A stretch of 52,285 nucleotides of DNA from an uncultured Rikenella sp. Lineage in GTDB: Bacteria; Bacteroidota; Bacteroidia; Bacteroidales; Rikenellaceae. Positions 33,644 to 42,306 of this stretch are shown here, piece by piece (the first letter of the stretch is position 1; each line of letters begins with the position of its first letter). Under the pieces are notes generated by a model. That model worked only from the letters and a program-made list of their open reading frames with translations, was not told where the DNA came from and searched no databases. A program made the translations under genes and the position numbers. The stretch covers positions 1 to 52,285 of the forward strand of contig NZ_CAJTMN010000005.1 in NCBI RefSeq assembly GCF_910577125.1, in the 5' to 3' direction.

Positions 33644-36127
33644 TTACAACACCTGCAGCTTGGCGAACTTCAGCAGCAGGGTCTTGACTCCCGCCGCGTC
33701 GAACCGGACGGTCACTTTCGTATCCGTTGCCGTCTGTTCGAACGCCGTCACCGTGCCGACCCCGAACCGAGCATGGACGACCCGCGCTCCGACGGTCAGG
33801 TCGCCGGCGCTCTCCAGCGGCTTGCCCTGCGGAGCGGCTGCGGATGAAGCGGGGCGGGATTCCACCTTGCGGAATCCCGCCGGGGGCTGAGATGCGGTCG
33901 TGTTGCTGCCTCCATTCCCCGCCGCCGTCTTGCGCTGGTAGCGCTGGAACGCCGGACGCGGATCGCCCTCCACGCCCTTGGAACGACCCGTCGCCACCCC
34001 TCCCGCGGCGTTCCACCGGTTCCGCAGCGAGGCGTTCTCATCCTCGGGCTCTCCGAAGACATCCGTGTCGAGGGTCGGCATGTCGAGGTATTTCGGGTCG
34101 ATCTCCTTGATAAACCGGCTCGCCTGGGACGGCACGACGCTCCCCCAGCGGAACCGCGAGAGGGCGAAACTCAGTGTCGCCCGCTTCTCGGCCCGCGTCA
34201 GGGCGACATAAAACAGCCGTCGCTCCTCTTCGACATCCTGCGCCGAAGCGACACCCCGCTGGCTGGGGAACAGATTCTCCTCCAACCCCATAATATAGGT
34301 GTACTTGAACTCCAGCCCTTTCGAGGCGTGCACCGTCAGGAGCGTCACCCGAGGGGTGTCGTCCTCCTTGCTGTCGTCCATGTCGGTCAGCAGGGCGATC
34401 TCCTGCAACCACCGGTCGAGCGTAACCGCTTTGCCTCCGGCCTCTTCTTCGGTCGTTTCTGCCGGCAGGTCCGGATTCTCGCTATCGACGGTCGTCTCTG
34501 CGTCCTCCTCTGCAATCGCCTGTGCATCGACGAATTCCTTGATGGAGTTGATCAACTCTTCGACGTTCTGCAACCGCGATTCGTCTTCGATCGAGGGGCT
34601 GTTCCGGTAATGTGCCACCAGCCCCGACCGGGCCATCACCTCCATGGCCAGCTCGTAGGCGTCCATTTGTCCCGATTGTTTGAACAGGTCGGTGAAATTG
34701 TTCACAAACGCTGTCAGGCTCTTCACCGCCGCGCCGCGCACCCCCAACTCTTCCGGCGTATGGCGCAGGAGCGCCTCCCACATCGAGAGGCCCTCGGCCT
34801 GGGCAGCGGCGACGATCCGGCTGACCGACGTGTCGCCTATGCCCCGGGCCGGGAAGTTGATGATCCGTTTCAGCGACTCGTCGTCCCGCGGGTTGATCGC
34901 CAGCCGCAGGTAGGCGATGGCGTCCTTGATTTCGGCCCGCTGGTAGAACGATTGGCCGCCGTAGATGCGATACGGGATATTATTCCCCCGGAGGTACTCT
35001 TCGATGACGCGCGACTGGGCGTTGGTGCGGTAGAGCACGGCGAACTCGTCGGCCGTGGCGCGGTCGCGGTAGAGGGTGGTGTGGATGTCTCCGGCGACGC
35101 GCTGGGCCTCCTCCTTGTCGGTGAGGGCGCAGATCACCCGGATCGGATCCCCCTGCTCGTTTTCGGAAAAGAGGTGTTTGGGCAGCTTCCGGCTGTTCTT
35201 TTCGATCACGCTGTTGGCCGCCTCGACGATGGTGCGGGTCGAGCGGTAGTTCTGTTCGAGCTTGAAGATCCGGGCCTCGGGATAGTCCTGCTGGAACCGC
35301 AGGATGTTCTCGATCCGGGCGCCGCGGAACGAGTAGATGCTCTGGGAGTCGTCCCCCACGACGCAGATGTTCCGGTGGGCGTCCGCCAGCTTCTTGACGA
35401 TCAGGTACTGGGCGTAGTTGGTGTCCTGATACTCGTCGACCAGAATGTATTGGAACCGTTCGCCGTATTTCCGTGCGGTTTCCGGGTGGTCGCGCAGCAG
35501 GATGTTCATATAGAGCAGCAGGTCGTCGAAGTCCATGGCGCCGTTCTGCCGGCACTGGCGCATGTAGAGGGCGTATATCTCGGCCAGTCTGGGCCGTTTG
35601 GCGCGGGCGTCCTCTTCGGTGAGCACGGCGTTGGCGGCGTAGGCTTCGGGCAGCACGAGGTTGTTCTTGGCGAGCGAGATCCGGGCGAAGACGTCGTTGG
35701 GTTTGTACTGTTCGTCGGGCAGTTCGAGCTGACGGATGATGGCTTTGACGACGTTCCGGCTGTCGGCGGTGTCGTAGATGGTGAAGGCTTCGGGGAAGCC
35801 CAGCACCTGTGCTTCGGCGCGCAGGATGCGGCTGAAGAGCGAGTGGAAGGTACCCATCCAGAGTCCCCGCACGGCTTCGTATGGCAGGATCTTGGTCACG
35901 CGGTCGCGCATCTCGCGGGCGGCCTTGTTGGTGAAGGTGAGGGCCATGATGTGGTAGGGCGAGACACCTCGCTGCAACATATGGGCGATCCGCATGGTGA
36001 GCACGCGGGTCTTCCCTGAACCTGCGCCGGCGATAATCAGCGAGGGGCCGTCGTAGTTCTCGACGGCGCTCCGCTGGGGCGGGTTGAGCCCGGCCAGGTA
36101 GTCGGTCTGTATCAAGTCGTTTTCCAT
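33644..36127 (-). CDS. pcrA: ATP-dependent DNA helicase, PcrA/UvrD family
   Basis: This 827-residue superfamily 1A helicase (3' to 5') acts in repair and replication restart. Motifs in order are NPPQRSAVENYDGPSLIIAG (Q-motif region), AGSGKT Walker A at 35-40, FTNKAAREM (Ia), ILVDEYQDTNYAQY (Walker B), VVGDDSQSIYSFRGA (III), EQNYRST (IV), VTLLTVHASKGLEFKY (V) and RLFYVALTRAEK (VI). The C-terminus has the PcrA-type Tudor-like domain (VVHARFGVGTVTAFEQTATD). The ATG at 36127 places the Q-motif at the normal distance. Patch 1 begins a few bases beyond its stop. Confidence 0.95.
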   Translation of the reverse strand: MENDLIQTDYLAGLNPPQRSAVENYDGPSLIIAGAGSGKTRVLTMRIAHMLQRGVSPYHIMALTFTNKAAREMRDRVTKILPYEAVRGLWMGTFHSLFSRILRAEAQVLGFPEAFTIYDTADSRNVVKAIIRQLELPDEQYKPNDVFARISLAKNNLVLPEAYAANAVLTEEDARAKRPRLAEIYALYMRQCRQNGAMDFDDLLLYMNILLRDHPETARKYGERFQYILVDEYQDTNYAQYLIVKKLADAHRNICVVGDDSQSIYSFRGARIENILRFQQDYPEARIFKLEQNYRSTRTIVEAANSVIEKNSRKLPKHLFSENEQGDPIRVICALTDKEEAQRVAGDIHTTLYRDRATADEFAVLYRTNAQSRVIEEYLRGNNIPYRIYGGQSFYQRAEIKDAIAYLRLAINPRDDESLKRIINFPARGIGDTSVSRIVAAAQAEGLSMWEALLRHTPEELGVRGAAVKSLTAFVNNFTDLFKQSGQMDAYELAMEVMARSGLVAHYRNSPSIEDESRLQNVEELINSIKEFVDAQAIAEEDAETTVDSENPDLPAETTEEEAGGKAVTLDRWLQEIALLTDMDDSKEDDTPRVTLLTVHASKGLEFKYTYIMGLEENLFPSQRGVASAQDVEEERRLFYVALTRAEKRATLSFALSRFRWGSVVPSQASRFIKEIDPKYLDMPTLDTDVFGEPEDENASLRNRWNAAGGVATGRSKGVEGDPRPAFQRYQRKTAAGNGGSNTTASQPPAGFRKVESRPASSAAAPQGKPLESAGDLTVGARVVHARFGVGTVTAFEQTATDTKVTVRFDAAGVKTLLLKFAKLQVL

Positions 36128-36236
36128 GAGAGTCGAATCGCTGTCCTTATACAAAGAGTCTTGCGGGGAGTCGTGTGCGGGGGCTCGTTTTCCGGCATCT
36201 CCGCGTATTGTGCGGCGCCTGAGCCGGGGAGTGCGT

Positions 36237-38444
36237 CTATTGCAGGACGATGTCCAGCTCGCCGCCCGAGACGATGTCCCGCCACGTGAGGAACGGGGTG
36301 CTCAGCAGGTGCCCGTTGAGCGTCATCTTTTCGATCCGGTAGCGTTTCGGCGAGACGCCCGGAGCGCGGACCGTAAAGGTCTTGCCGTTCGGTAGCCGGA
36401 TGACCGCCTCCTCGAAAAGCGGCGTCCCGATCGCATAGTTCAGGCTCACCGGATCCACCGGGTAGAAGCCCAGGGCGCTGAAAACGTACCACGCCGACAT
36501 CTGGCCGCAGTCTTCGTTGCCGCATATGCCGTCCGGACGGTTGGCGTATTGTGTCCGCATGATTTCCGAGACGTATCGCTGCGTCTTTTCCGGCTTGCCG
36601 ATGTAGTCGTACAGGTAGGCCACATGGTGCGACGGCTCGTTGCCGTGGGCATACTGACCGATCATTCCCGTGCTGAAAATCGGCAGCGAGTCCGTCGCCT
36701 CGGGGTCGAGCGTGAACATCTCGTCCAGCCGTTTTTCGAACTGCTCCGGCCCCCGCATCAGGCGGATCAGCCCCTCGACGTCCTGCTGCACCGCCCAGAG
36801 GTATTGCCAGCCGTTACTCTCGGTGATGTGTTCCGTGTAGGCCTTCGGGTCGAAGCCCGGAAGCCATTCGTTGGTCGAGAGCCGCGGCTGCATGAAGCCC
36901 GAAGCCGGCTGGTAGAGGTTCATGTAGCTCTTCGACCGCAGGATGAACTCGTTGTAGAGCGAGTCGCGTCCCATCCGTCGTGCCAGCTGGGCGATGCAGT
37001 GGTCGTCGTAGGCGTACTCCAGCGTCTTCGAGAGCGACTCTTTTTCCAAGTCCGCCGGCACGTAGCCCAGCATTTTGTAGAGCCCGATTCCCCGGTAGTC
37101 GTCCCGGTCGGCCGTCGCCACACAGGCCGCCAACACCCGGTCGAGCGTCGAATCCGGCAGAATGCCTTTCAGCGCCGCCTCGACCAGCACCGGCACCGAG
37201 TGGTAGCCGATCATCATGTCCGTCTCGTTGCCCCACAGCGGCCACACGGGCAGCATCCCGTGCTGGTCGTAAAAGTCGAGCATCGAGGCCGCCATCTCCC
37301 GCACTCGCGCCGGGTGCATGAATGTATATAACGGATGGGCGGCCCGATAAGTATCCCAGAGCGAGAAAGTCGAGTAGTTGTGCCCTCCCTCGCCCGGCAC
37401 GCTGCCGGCGTGTATCTGTCCGTCCGGCCCGAAGTAGCGGCCGTCCGTGTCGTCGAAGAGGGTCGGGGCGAGCATCGTCCGGTAGAGGGCCGTGTAGAAC
37501 GACACCCGTTCGTCGTGCGTCCCGCCGCGGACTTCGATTTTCGAGAGCTCGGCGTTCCATGCGGCCCGTTGGGCGGCCCGCACGCTGTCGAAGTCGAACG
37601 AAGGCATCTCGGCGGCCAGATTGCGCCGCGCCCCCTCGATGTCCACCGCCGAAATGGCTGTCCGCACCGTCACCGAACGGTTCTCTTTCGTGGTGCGGAA
37701 CACGAACCGGCCGATGTGGCTCCGGATGCCGTTATAGGTGCTGTCGCGGTGCACCGAGACCACGGTGTCGATCGTGTACGAGACGAACGGTTGCGAGAAC
37801 TGGGCCGTGAAGTAGACCCGTTGATCCGGCGCCCACCCTTCCGAGAAGCGGTACCCTTCGATCGTCCGGTCGTCCACCACGCGCAGGTAGGAGCCCATGG
37901 TGTAGTCCCAGTTCATCGCTTTGGAGAGGTTGACGAAGACGGTCGCCCGGTCGGTCGCCGGGAAGGTGTATCGCTGCATGCCGCACCGCTCGGTCGCCGC
38001 CAGTTCGACCCGGGTGTCGTAGTCTCTCAGCAGGACGCTGTAATACCCGGCCTGTGCCTGTTCGTCCTGGTGGCGGAAGGTGGAGTAGATCCCCAGCTCG
38101 CCTTTCCCGGTTTTGAACGGCGGTACGGCGGGCATAAAGCTGATGTCGTACAGATCCCCTGCTCCGGTTCCGCTCAGGTGGGTGTGCGAGAAGCCGGCGA
38201 TCGTGGTGTCGGGCCAGAAGTAGCCGGCGATCCGATCCCAGCCGCTGGTGCCGTTATCGGGCGAGAGCTGCACCATGCCGAACGGGGCGCTGACGCCGGG
38301 ATAGACGTTCCCCGGGCCGTCCGTCCCGATAAAGGGGTTGACCAGCGAGGCGGGATCGTTGCCGGTGTCCGGGGTGCGGCCGCACGACGGGGCGAGGAGG
38401 GTCGCGGCGAGCAGGCCGAAGAGGCGGAGGGTGCGGTTTTTCAT
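36237..38444 (-). CDS. GH92 alpha-mannosidase, lipoprotein
   Basis: This 735-residue calcium-dependent exo-mannosidase belongs to the GH92 family, which is expanded in gut Bacteroidota for trimming N-glycans. It has a lipoprotein signal (LLAATLLAPSCGRT). The N-terminal domain shows NPFIGTDGPGNVYPGVSAPF and GFSHTHLSGTGAGDLYDISF. The barrel carries GICGNEDCGQMSAWYVFSAL, whose Glu-Asp pair lies in the active-site region, and GNEPSHHVAYLYD. Most members are alpha-1,2-specific, but linkage is not readable here. It lies 109 bases beyond the helicase gene, in the same direction, and is followed by the permease. Confidence 0.94.
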   Translation of the reverse strand: MKNRTLRLFGLLAATLLAPSCGRTPDTGNDPASLVNPFIGTDGPGNVYPGVSAPFGMVQLSPDNGTSGWDRIAGYFWPDTTIAGFSHTHLSGTGAGDLYDISFMPAVPPFKTGKGELGIYSTFRHQDEQAQAGYYSVLLRDYDTRVELAATERCGMQRYTFPATDRATVFVNLSKAMNWDYTMGSYLRVVDDRTIEGYRFSEGWAPDQRVYFTAQFSQPFVSYTIDTVVSVHRDSTYNGIRSHIGRFVFRTTKENRSVTVRTAISAVDIEGARRNLAAEMPSFDFDSVRAAQRAAWNAELSKIEVRGGTHDERVSFYTALYRTMLAPTLFDDTDGRYFGPDGQIHAGSVPGEGGHNYSTFSLWDTYRAAHPLYTFMHPARVREMAASMLDFYDQHGMLPVWPLWGNETDMMIGYHSVPVLVEAALKGILPDSTLDRVLAACVATADRDDYRGIGLYKMLGYVPADLEKESLSKTLEYAYDDHCIAQLARRMGRDSLYNEFILRSKSYMNLYQPASGFMQPRLSTNEWLPGFDPKAYTEHITESNGWQYLWAVQQDVEGLIRLMRGPEQFEKRLDEMFTLDPEATDSLPIFSTGMIGQYAHGNEPSHHVAYLYDYIGKPEKTQRYVSEIMRTQYANRPDGICGNEDCGQMSAWYVFSALGFYPVDPVSLNYAIGTPLFEEAVIRLPNGKTFTVRAPGVSPKRYRIEKMTLNGHLLSTPFLTWRDIVSGGELDIVLQ

Positions 38445-38529
38445 GGGTCGTTCGGGTTGGGCCGCGAAACGGTATGCGGTGTGCGCGGCGGAGGGTTATA
38501 AAAAGACAAAGATAGTGCCTTTATCCGAA

Positions 38530-39774
38530 TCAGGAGTGGAAGATGGCCTGTACGGGATCCATCCGCGAGGCGCTCCAGGCGGGGAACAGGCCGGCCACGG
38601 CTCCCACGACCGAAGCGATGGTCAGCCCGAGCAGGATGTTCCCGAAGGTCAGCATCAGCGTGAAGTTGGAAAAGTGGTTGACCAGCAGGGTGCCGACGTA
38701 GACCATGGCGAGTCCGATCGCGCCCCCCACGACGGAGAGGATCATCGCTTCGAAAAGAAACTGACAGAGAATAAAGTAAGGGCGTGCTCCGAGTGCTTTC
38801 TGGATGCCGATCTGCGCGGTGCGTTCGCGCACGGTGACGAACATGATGTTGGCGACGCCAAAACCGCCCACGAGGATGGAAAAGATACCGATGATGCCGC
38901 CCGCGAGGTTGATCTTGCCGTACATCTCGTCGAACATGTTGTTCAGGGTGCTGACTTCGTTGAGGGCGAAGTTGTCTTCGGTCTGTGGGCTGAGCCGCCT
39001 GAGGCGGCGCATGATGGAGCCGACCTCGGCCTTGAGGTCTTCCATGTCGGTTCCGTCGGGGCCGAGAATCATCATGTCGGTCGGGGCCCACCGCAGGTTG
39101 ATGAAGCTGCCGGCCAGCGACAACGGGATCAGGATGCTCCGGTCGAGGCTGTTGAAGGCCACGCTGTTGCCGGCTTTGGTCAGGAGGCCGATCACGTGCA
39201 GTTTGACGCCGTCGATGCGGATGGTTTTGCCTACGGGGTCGCTCCCGTCGAAGAGCTGTTCGGCGATTTCCGGCCCGAGGATCGCGACGCGACTGCCGTG
39301 TGCCGATTCGAAGGGGGTGAAGTAACGTCCCTGCTCGATCTCGGTGGTCTGTATCCGGTCGTAGTTGTGGCTGATGCTCAGCACGGTCGCGTTGTCGACA
39401 TAGAGGCTCCCGTTCCGGGCCGTACGGTTGAAACTGGTCGTGAAAGCGACTTCGGCCTGGGGCAGCAGGGCCTGGGTCTCGTGGTATTCGTCGAGGCTGA
39501 CCTGCGGCCGGTTGCTGTATTTCCACCACTCTCCGCCCCCTTCCCACGGCCATTTGCTGACGTAGAGGGTGTTGCTGCCGAGCGATTCGATTCCCCGGCG
39601 GATGTGGATGGCCATCGAGTCGACGAGGGTGAAGACGGTGATGATGGCGAAGATGCCGATGGTGACGCCGCCCAGCGAGAGGGCGGTGCGCAGCTTGTTG
39701 ATGACGACGCTTTCGAGGGCGGCGAGCCAGCTTTGGTGGATTTGCCCGAGGGTGAAGAAGAGTTTTTTGAACAT
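38530..39774 (-). CDS. MacB/FtsX-type ABC transporter permease
   Basis: This 414-residue protein has an N-terminal amphipathic/TM segment (ESVVINKLRTALSLGGVTIGIFAIITVFTL). A large periplasmic MacB-PCD domain covers residues about 50-270. The FtsX domain of three TM helices follows (GIIGIFSILVGGFGVANIMF; VRERTAQIGIQKALGARPYF; VGAVAGLFPAWSASRMDPVQ). Such permeases work with an ATPase and often an adaptor and an outer-membrane channel. No partner is present here. The gene has a -7 element TAAATTTG at 39810-39803. Confidence 0.92.
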   Translation of the reverse strand: MFKKLFFTLGQIHQSWLAALESVVINKLRTALSLGGVTIGIFAIITVFTLVDSMAIHIRRGIESLGSNTLYVSKWPWEGGGEWWKYSNRPQVSLDEYHETQALLPQAEVAFTTSFNRTARNGSLYVDNATVLSISHNYDRIQTTEIEQGRYFTPFESAHGSRVAILGPEIAEQLFDGSDPVGKTIRIDGVKLHVIGLLTKAGNSVAFNSLDRSILIPLSLAGSFINLRWAPTDMMILGPDGTDMEDLKAEVGSIMRRLRRLSPQTEDNFALNEVSTLNNMFDEMYGKINLAGGIIGIFSILVGGFGVANIMFVTVRERTAQIGIQKALGARPYFILCQFLFEAMILSVVGGAIGLAMVYVGTLLVNHFSNFTLMLTFGNILLGLTIASVVGAVAGLFPAWSASRMDPVQAIFHS

Positions 39775-39817
39775 AAGGGGAGTGGGAGCGACGGCAACGG
39801 CTCAAATTTAGGGATTT

Positions 39818-39848
39818 TTTGCGATTCCCTGTACTTTTCCTAATTTTG
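39818..39848 (+). promoter_or_regulatory. Consensus promoter aimed at plsY through cassette 3
   Basis: TTTG (39818-39821), 19 bases and TAATTTTG (39841-39848) exactly match TTTG-N19-TANNTTTG on the plus strand. Transcription should begin near 39855 and cross cassette 3 antisense before reaching the plsY start at 40119, a leader of about 265 bases. The divergent permease promoter overlaps it. Confidence 0.75.
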
Positions 39849-39867
39849 CGGATAGGGGTGTTTCCGT

Positions 39868-40065
39868 TTATTCCGAGAGGCAACGCAGCTGAAGACCGTG
39901 ACCGCGGTAGTCCGAGTTGTCGGTGCTGAGACTCTGTGCATAGAGATTCAGGTCTCTGCCGTTGCTGTTGTTTGTGGTGGACGACCAGCTGGAACCGTTG
40001 TATCCGGCACTCATCAGATCTCCCATGCGTCCTCGGTTTCCCGCGTCGCGGAAACCCGGGGCGGG
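39868..40065 (-). repeat. Orphan C-terminal surface-domain cassette, copy 3
   Basis: On the minus strand it encodes PAPGFRDAGNRGRMGDLM, AGYNGSSWSSTTNN and an Asn/Ser-rich middle, ending GHGLQLRCLSE and TAA. No start codon, signal peptide or upstream domain is present. It resembles copy 4 most closely (shared PGFRDAGN-GR-GDLM), though many synonymous positions differ. It lies between a consensus promoter and plsY, in antisense orientation to plsY. Confidence 0.75.
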
Positions 40066-40118
40066 TGAAACGAAGTGGGGTTTGGTTGGATGGAAATGTT
40101 ATTGAAACGGATTCGATT

Positions 40119-40745
40119 ATGGTTTGGATAATCTGTCTATTGTTGATCGGCGGGTACCTGCTGGGGTCGATTCCCAGCGCGGTGTGGATTGGGCGGTGGT
40201 TCTATCGCACCGATGTGCGGGAGTACGGAAGTCACAATGCGGGGGCGACCAATACGCTCCGGGTGTTGGGACGCCGGGCGGCGCTGCCGGTCTTCGTGAT
40301 CGACGCGGCGAAGGGCTATGCGGCGGTGATGCTGGCCCATTTTACGGATTTGCAGGGCGACGGACTCTTTTTTCTGAAGATCGGTCTGACGGCGGCGGCG
40401 ATTCTGGGGCATATCTTTCCGCTGTTCGCTGGTTTCAAAGGGGGGAAAGGGGTGGCCACGATGGCGGGCTGTATGCTGGCCATTGCGCCGATACCGATGC
40501 TGCTGGGGCTGGCGACGTTTGTGATCGTGCTGGCGGTGAGCCACTATGTCTCGTTGGGATCGATGACGGGAGGCGTGCTTTTCCCGTTTTATATCTTGTT
40601 GGTCGACGGGTTCCAGCCGTATAAACTCCTTTTCGGTGTTTTGGTCGCGGTGGTGTTGTTGATTACCCACCGGAAGAACATCAAACGGCTGCGCGAGGGG
40701 ATGGAGAATAAGACCTATTTGTTTATCAGGCGGCCGAAATCGTGA
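40119..40745 (+). CDS. plsY: Acyl-phosphate:glycerol-3-phosphate acyltransferase PlsY
   Basis: This 208-residue polytopic enzyme transfers the acyl group of acyl-phosphate to glycerol-3-phosphate, the first membrane step of phospholipid synthesis. Motif 1 (GSIPSAVWIGRW ... GSHNAGATNTLRVLG) and motif 2 (FAGFKGGKGVATMAG) are complete. About five hydrophobic segments are visible. The ATG at 40119 starts the usual short N-terminal helix; the longer in-frame extension upstream is antisense cassette sequence. Repeat patch 2 begins soon after its stop. Confidence 0.95.
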   Translation: MVWIICLLLIGGYLLGSIPSAVWIGRWFYRTDVREYGSHNAGATNTLRVLGRRAALPVFVIDAAKGYAAVMLAHFTDLQGDGLFFLKIGLTAAAILGHIFPLFAGFKGGKGVATMAGCMLAIAPIPMLLGLATFVIVLAVSHYVSLGSMTGGVLFPFYILLVDGFQPYKLLFGVLVAVVLLITHRKNIKRLREGMENKTYLFIRRPKS

Positions 40746-40962
40746 GATTTACGAAGTCTGCGTCTTGCGGACGTGGGGCGTGCGGTCAAAGAATGAGGTA
40801 AAGGCTGCCGCAGAAATGCGGAGCATTTCCCGTCCCCGCACCCGTTGGGTGTTTTGTTAGGGTTGTCTCTGCCTTATTATGGGGCCCGCGCGGCCGACGC
40901 GTTCGCGCCACGGCGGCCGGCCTTTATTATTTCCAACCAACCCGTGCCGCCGCCAAAAGAGA

Positions 40963-41003
40963 CGATTCAACTGTTTCGGCGGTAAGCCGAAACAGTTGAA
41001 TCG
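40963..41003. repeat. Hairpin element H3
   Basis: A perfect 18-bp stem (CGATTCAACTGTTTCGGC, 40963-40980, with 40986-41003) and loop GGTAA. It is followed by CCCCGGCGCGCGAACAAAGA, the same flank as at H7. Confidence 0.9.
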
Positions 41004-41110
41004 CCCCGGCGCGCGAACAAAGAACGGTGCAAGATTTGGGCCGACACAGCCAATTGCCCACCGCGGGCACGCGGGGCCTGCGCGGCCCGAGCGCAGTACC
41101 CTCAAACCAC

Positions 41111-41185
41111 CGCGCGCCGTCGCCTTAATAGGGAAATCGTCAAAATGTGCTGGCACATTTTGACTGGATTTCCCAAAGGCGCGCG
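41111..41185. repeat. Nested hairpin element H4
   Basis: The outer arms CGCGCGCC and GGCGCGCG are perfect. The middle stem GGGAAATC pairs with GATTTCCC. The inner stem is 12 bp (GTCAAAATGTGC with GCACATTTTGAC) with a 2-base loop. Confidence 0.92.
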
Positions 41186-41210
41186 ACAAAGGATGAGGTA
41201 AATAAAACCC

Positions 41211-41282
41211 GCGCGCGGCTGCTGGAGAAGGAAATCATTCAAACGCGTGATTCGCGTTTGAATAAGATTTCCGCCAGCGCGC
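41211..41282. repeat. Nested hairpin element H5
   Basis: The outer arms GCGCG...CTGG and CCAGCGCGC pair with a bulge. The middle stem GGAAATC pairs with GATTTCC. The inner stem ATTCAAACGCG pairs perfectly with CGCGTTTGAAT around TGATT. Confidence 0.88.
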
Positions 41283-42070
41283 TTAGGGTAGAGGCGGCCT
41301 ATTCCGGAGTGCCCGGAGGCACCGGCGGAGCGACAGCGGAGCCGCAGTGAGGCTGACACGGGGCGATGCCTTGGGTAAAGCTTTTGCGACCCGTAGGGTC
41401 GCGCAGTCCGCCGCCCCGGCAGGCGGAGGACTGCAACTCGACGGAGCTCGTTGCGTCTCCGCTGGTGTCGAACTGCGGCGGACCGAGAGCGAGTAGCGCG
41501 ATTCCTGCGGAATCGCCGGGCTTGCGCGCTGGGCCGTTCGGCCCACCCGGGGAGCGCGCAGCCCGAACTGCAATAGACTTGGAGAGAACTTTTGCGACCC
41601 TTTGAGGTCGCCGGCCTTGTCGCCCAGGCGCGAAGCGGCTTCGGGGGGATGGGCGACAGGCCGAATGGGGTAGAGGATTAGGTGGAGAATGGGGCTGAAC
41701 TGTTGCTATGGGTTGGCGAAGTATTCGGCTGTGAATTGGGAGCAGTTGGAGCGGGCCGGCGCCCGGGAGCGACCGCAATTCTCGACGCGCGAGCGGCGTG
41801 TTGCGGGCCTCCGCGTGGGGAGGCTTTCGGCCCGGGCGGCTCGAAGAGCCGCAGGATTCCGAGACAAGGGAAGAGACCCGCAATCTTTTCAGAATAAGTC
41901 GGGGGATTTTCAAGGGGGATATAAGTCCCCTTGAATGAGCTCTTTGCTTACTTTCTACCACATAGTAGAAAGTAGGGGCCCCCGCGGCCTAAGTGGAACA
42001 GAGAAAAGAGATTGATATAGAACCCAAAGACGGCCGGCCACCTGACGTTTATCGGGTAAACGAGCTTTGT

Positions 42071-42147
42071 CCGCGCGCCTTACGCGATTCATTCTATTTC
42101 GGCTGCCGCCAAAATAGTTGAATCGCTTCTTAAGGCGTGGCGCGCGG
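42071..42147. repeat. Nested hairpin element H6
   Basis: The outer arms CCGCGCGCC and GGCGCGCGG are perfect, next to paired TTA and TAA. The middle stem GCGATTCA pairs with TGAATCGC. The inner CTATTTCGGC pairs with GCCAAAATAG with one mismatch. Confidence 0.9.
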
Positions 42148-42306
42148 TGCCTTCGGGCACTCCGAAATGACAGCCTCTACCCCAACAGGATAGAACTGCC
42201 CTACGCGGGCGGTGGCCGGACAATAAAACCCTAATAAAACGCCCGATGGGCGCCCCGGCGGGACGGAGCGAAACGTAGTTTCGCTAAGGCCGTCTCTGTC
42301 TTCTGT

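Larger units (their letters stand above)
40800..42300. repeat. Palindromic mosaic patch 2
   Basis: This 1.5-kb region lies between the convergent plsY and M16 genes and holds no credible gene. It is packed with short perfect palindromes and shared modules. They include GCGACCCGTAGGGTCGC (41386-41402), GCGATTCCTGCGGAATCGC (41497-41515), a GTGCCC/GGCAC module (41313 and, inverted, 42150), GCGAAACGTAGTTTCGC (42269-42285), GATTTGGGCCGACACAGCC (41032-41050) and an ACTGCCCTACGCGGGCGG module (42192-42209). A long foldback at about 41606-41660 (CCTTGTCGCCC with GGGCGACAGG) matches patch 1 in inverted orientation. Four nested hairpins are listed separately. Around 41900-42060 the sequence is less repetitive and unidentified. 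Confidence 0.75.

Noticed and set aside
41682..41934. Two overlapping plus-strand frames in patch 2 starting near MENGAELL and MGLNCC
   Set aside because: They are short, overlap each other in different frames, and share DNA-level modules with patch 3, where the frames are not maintained.
40963..42147. Nested hairpins as integron attC sites
   Set aside because: There is no integron integrase, no R'/R'' core sites, and the hairpins are not placed one per gene cassette. The cassettes and hairpins occur side by side but not in an alternating array.
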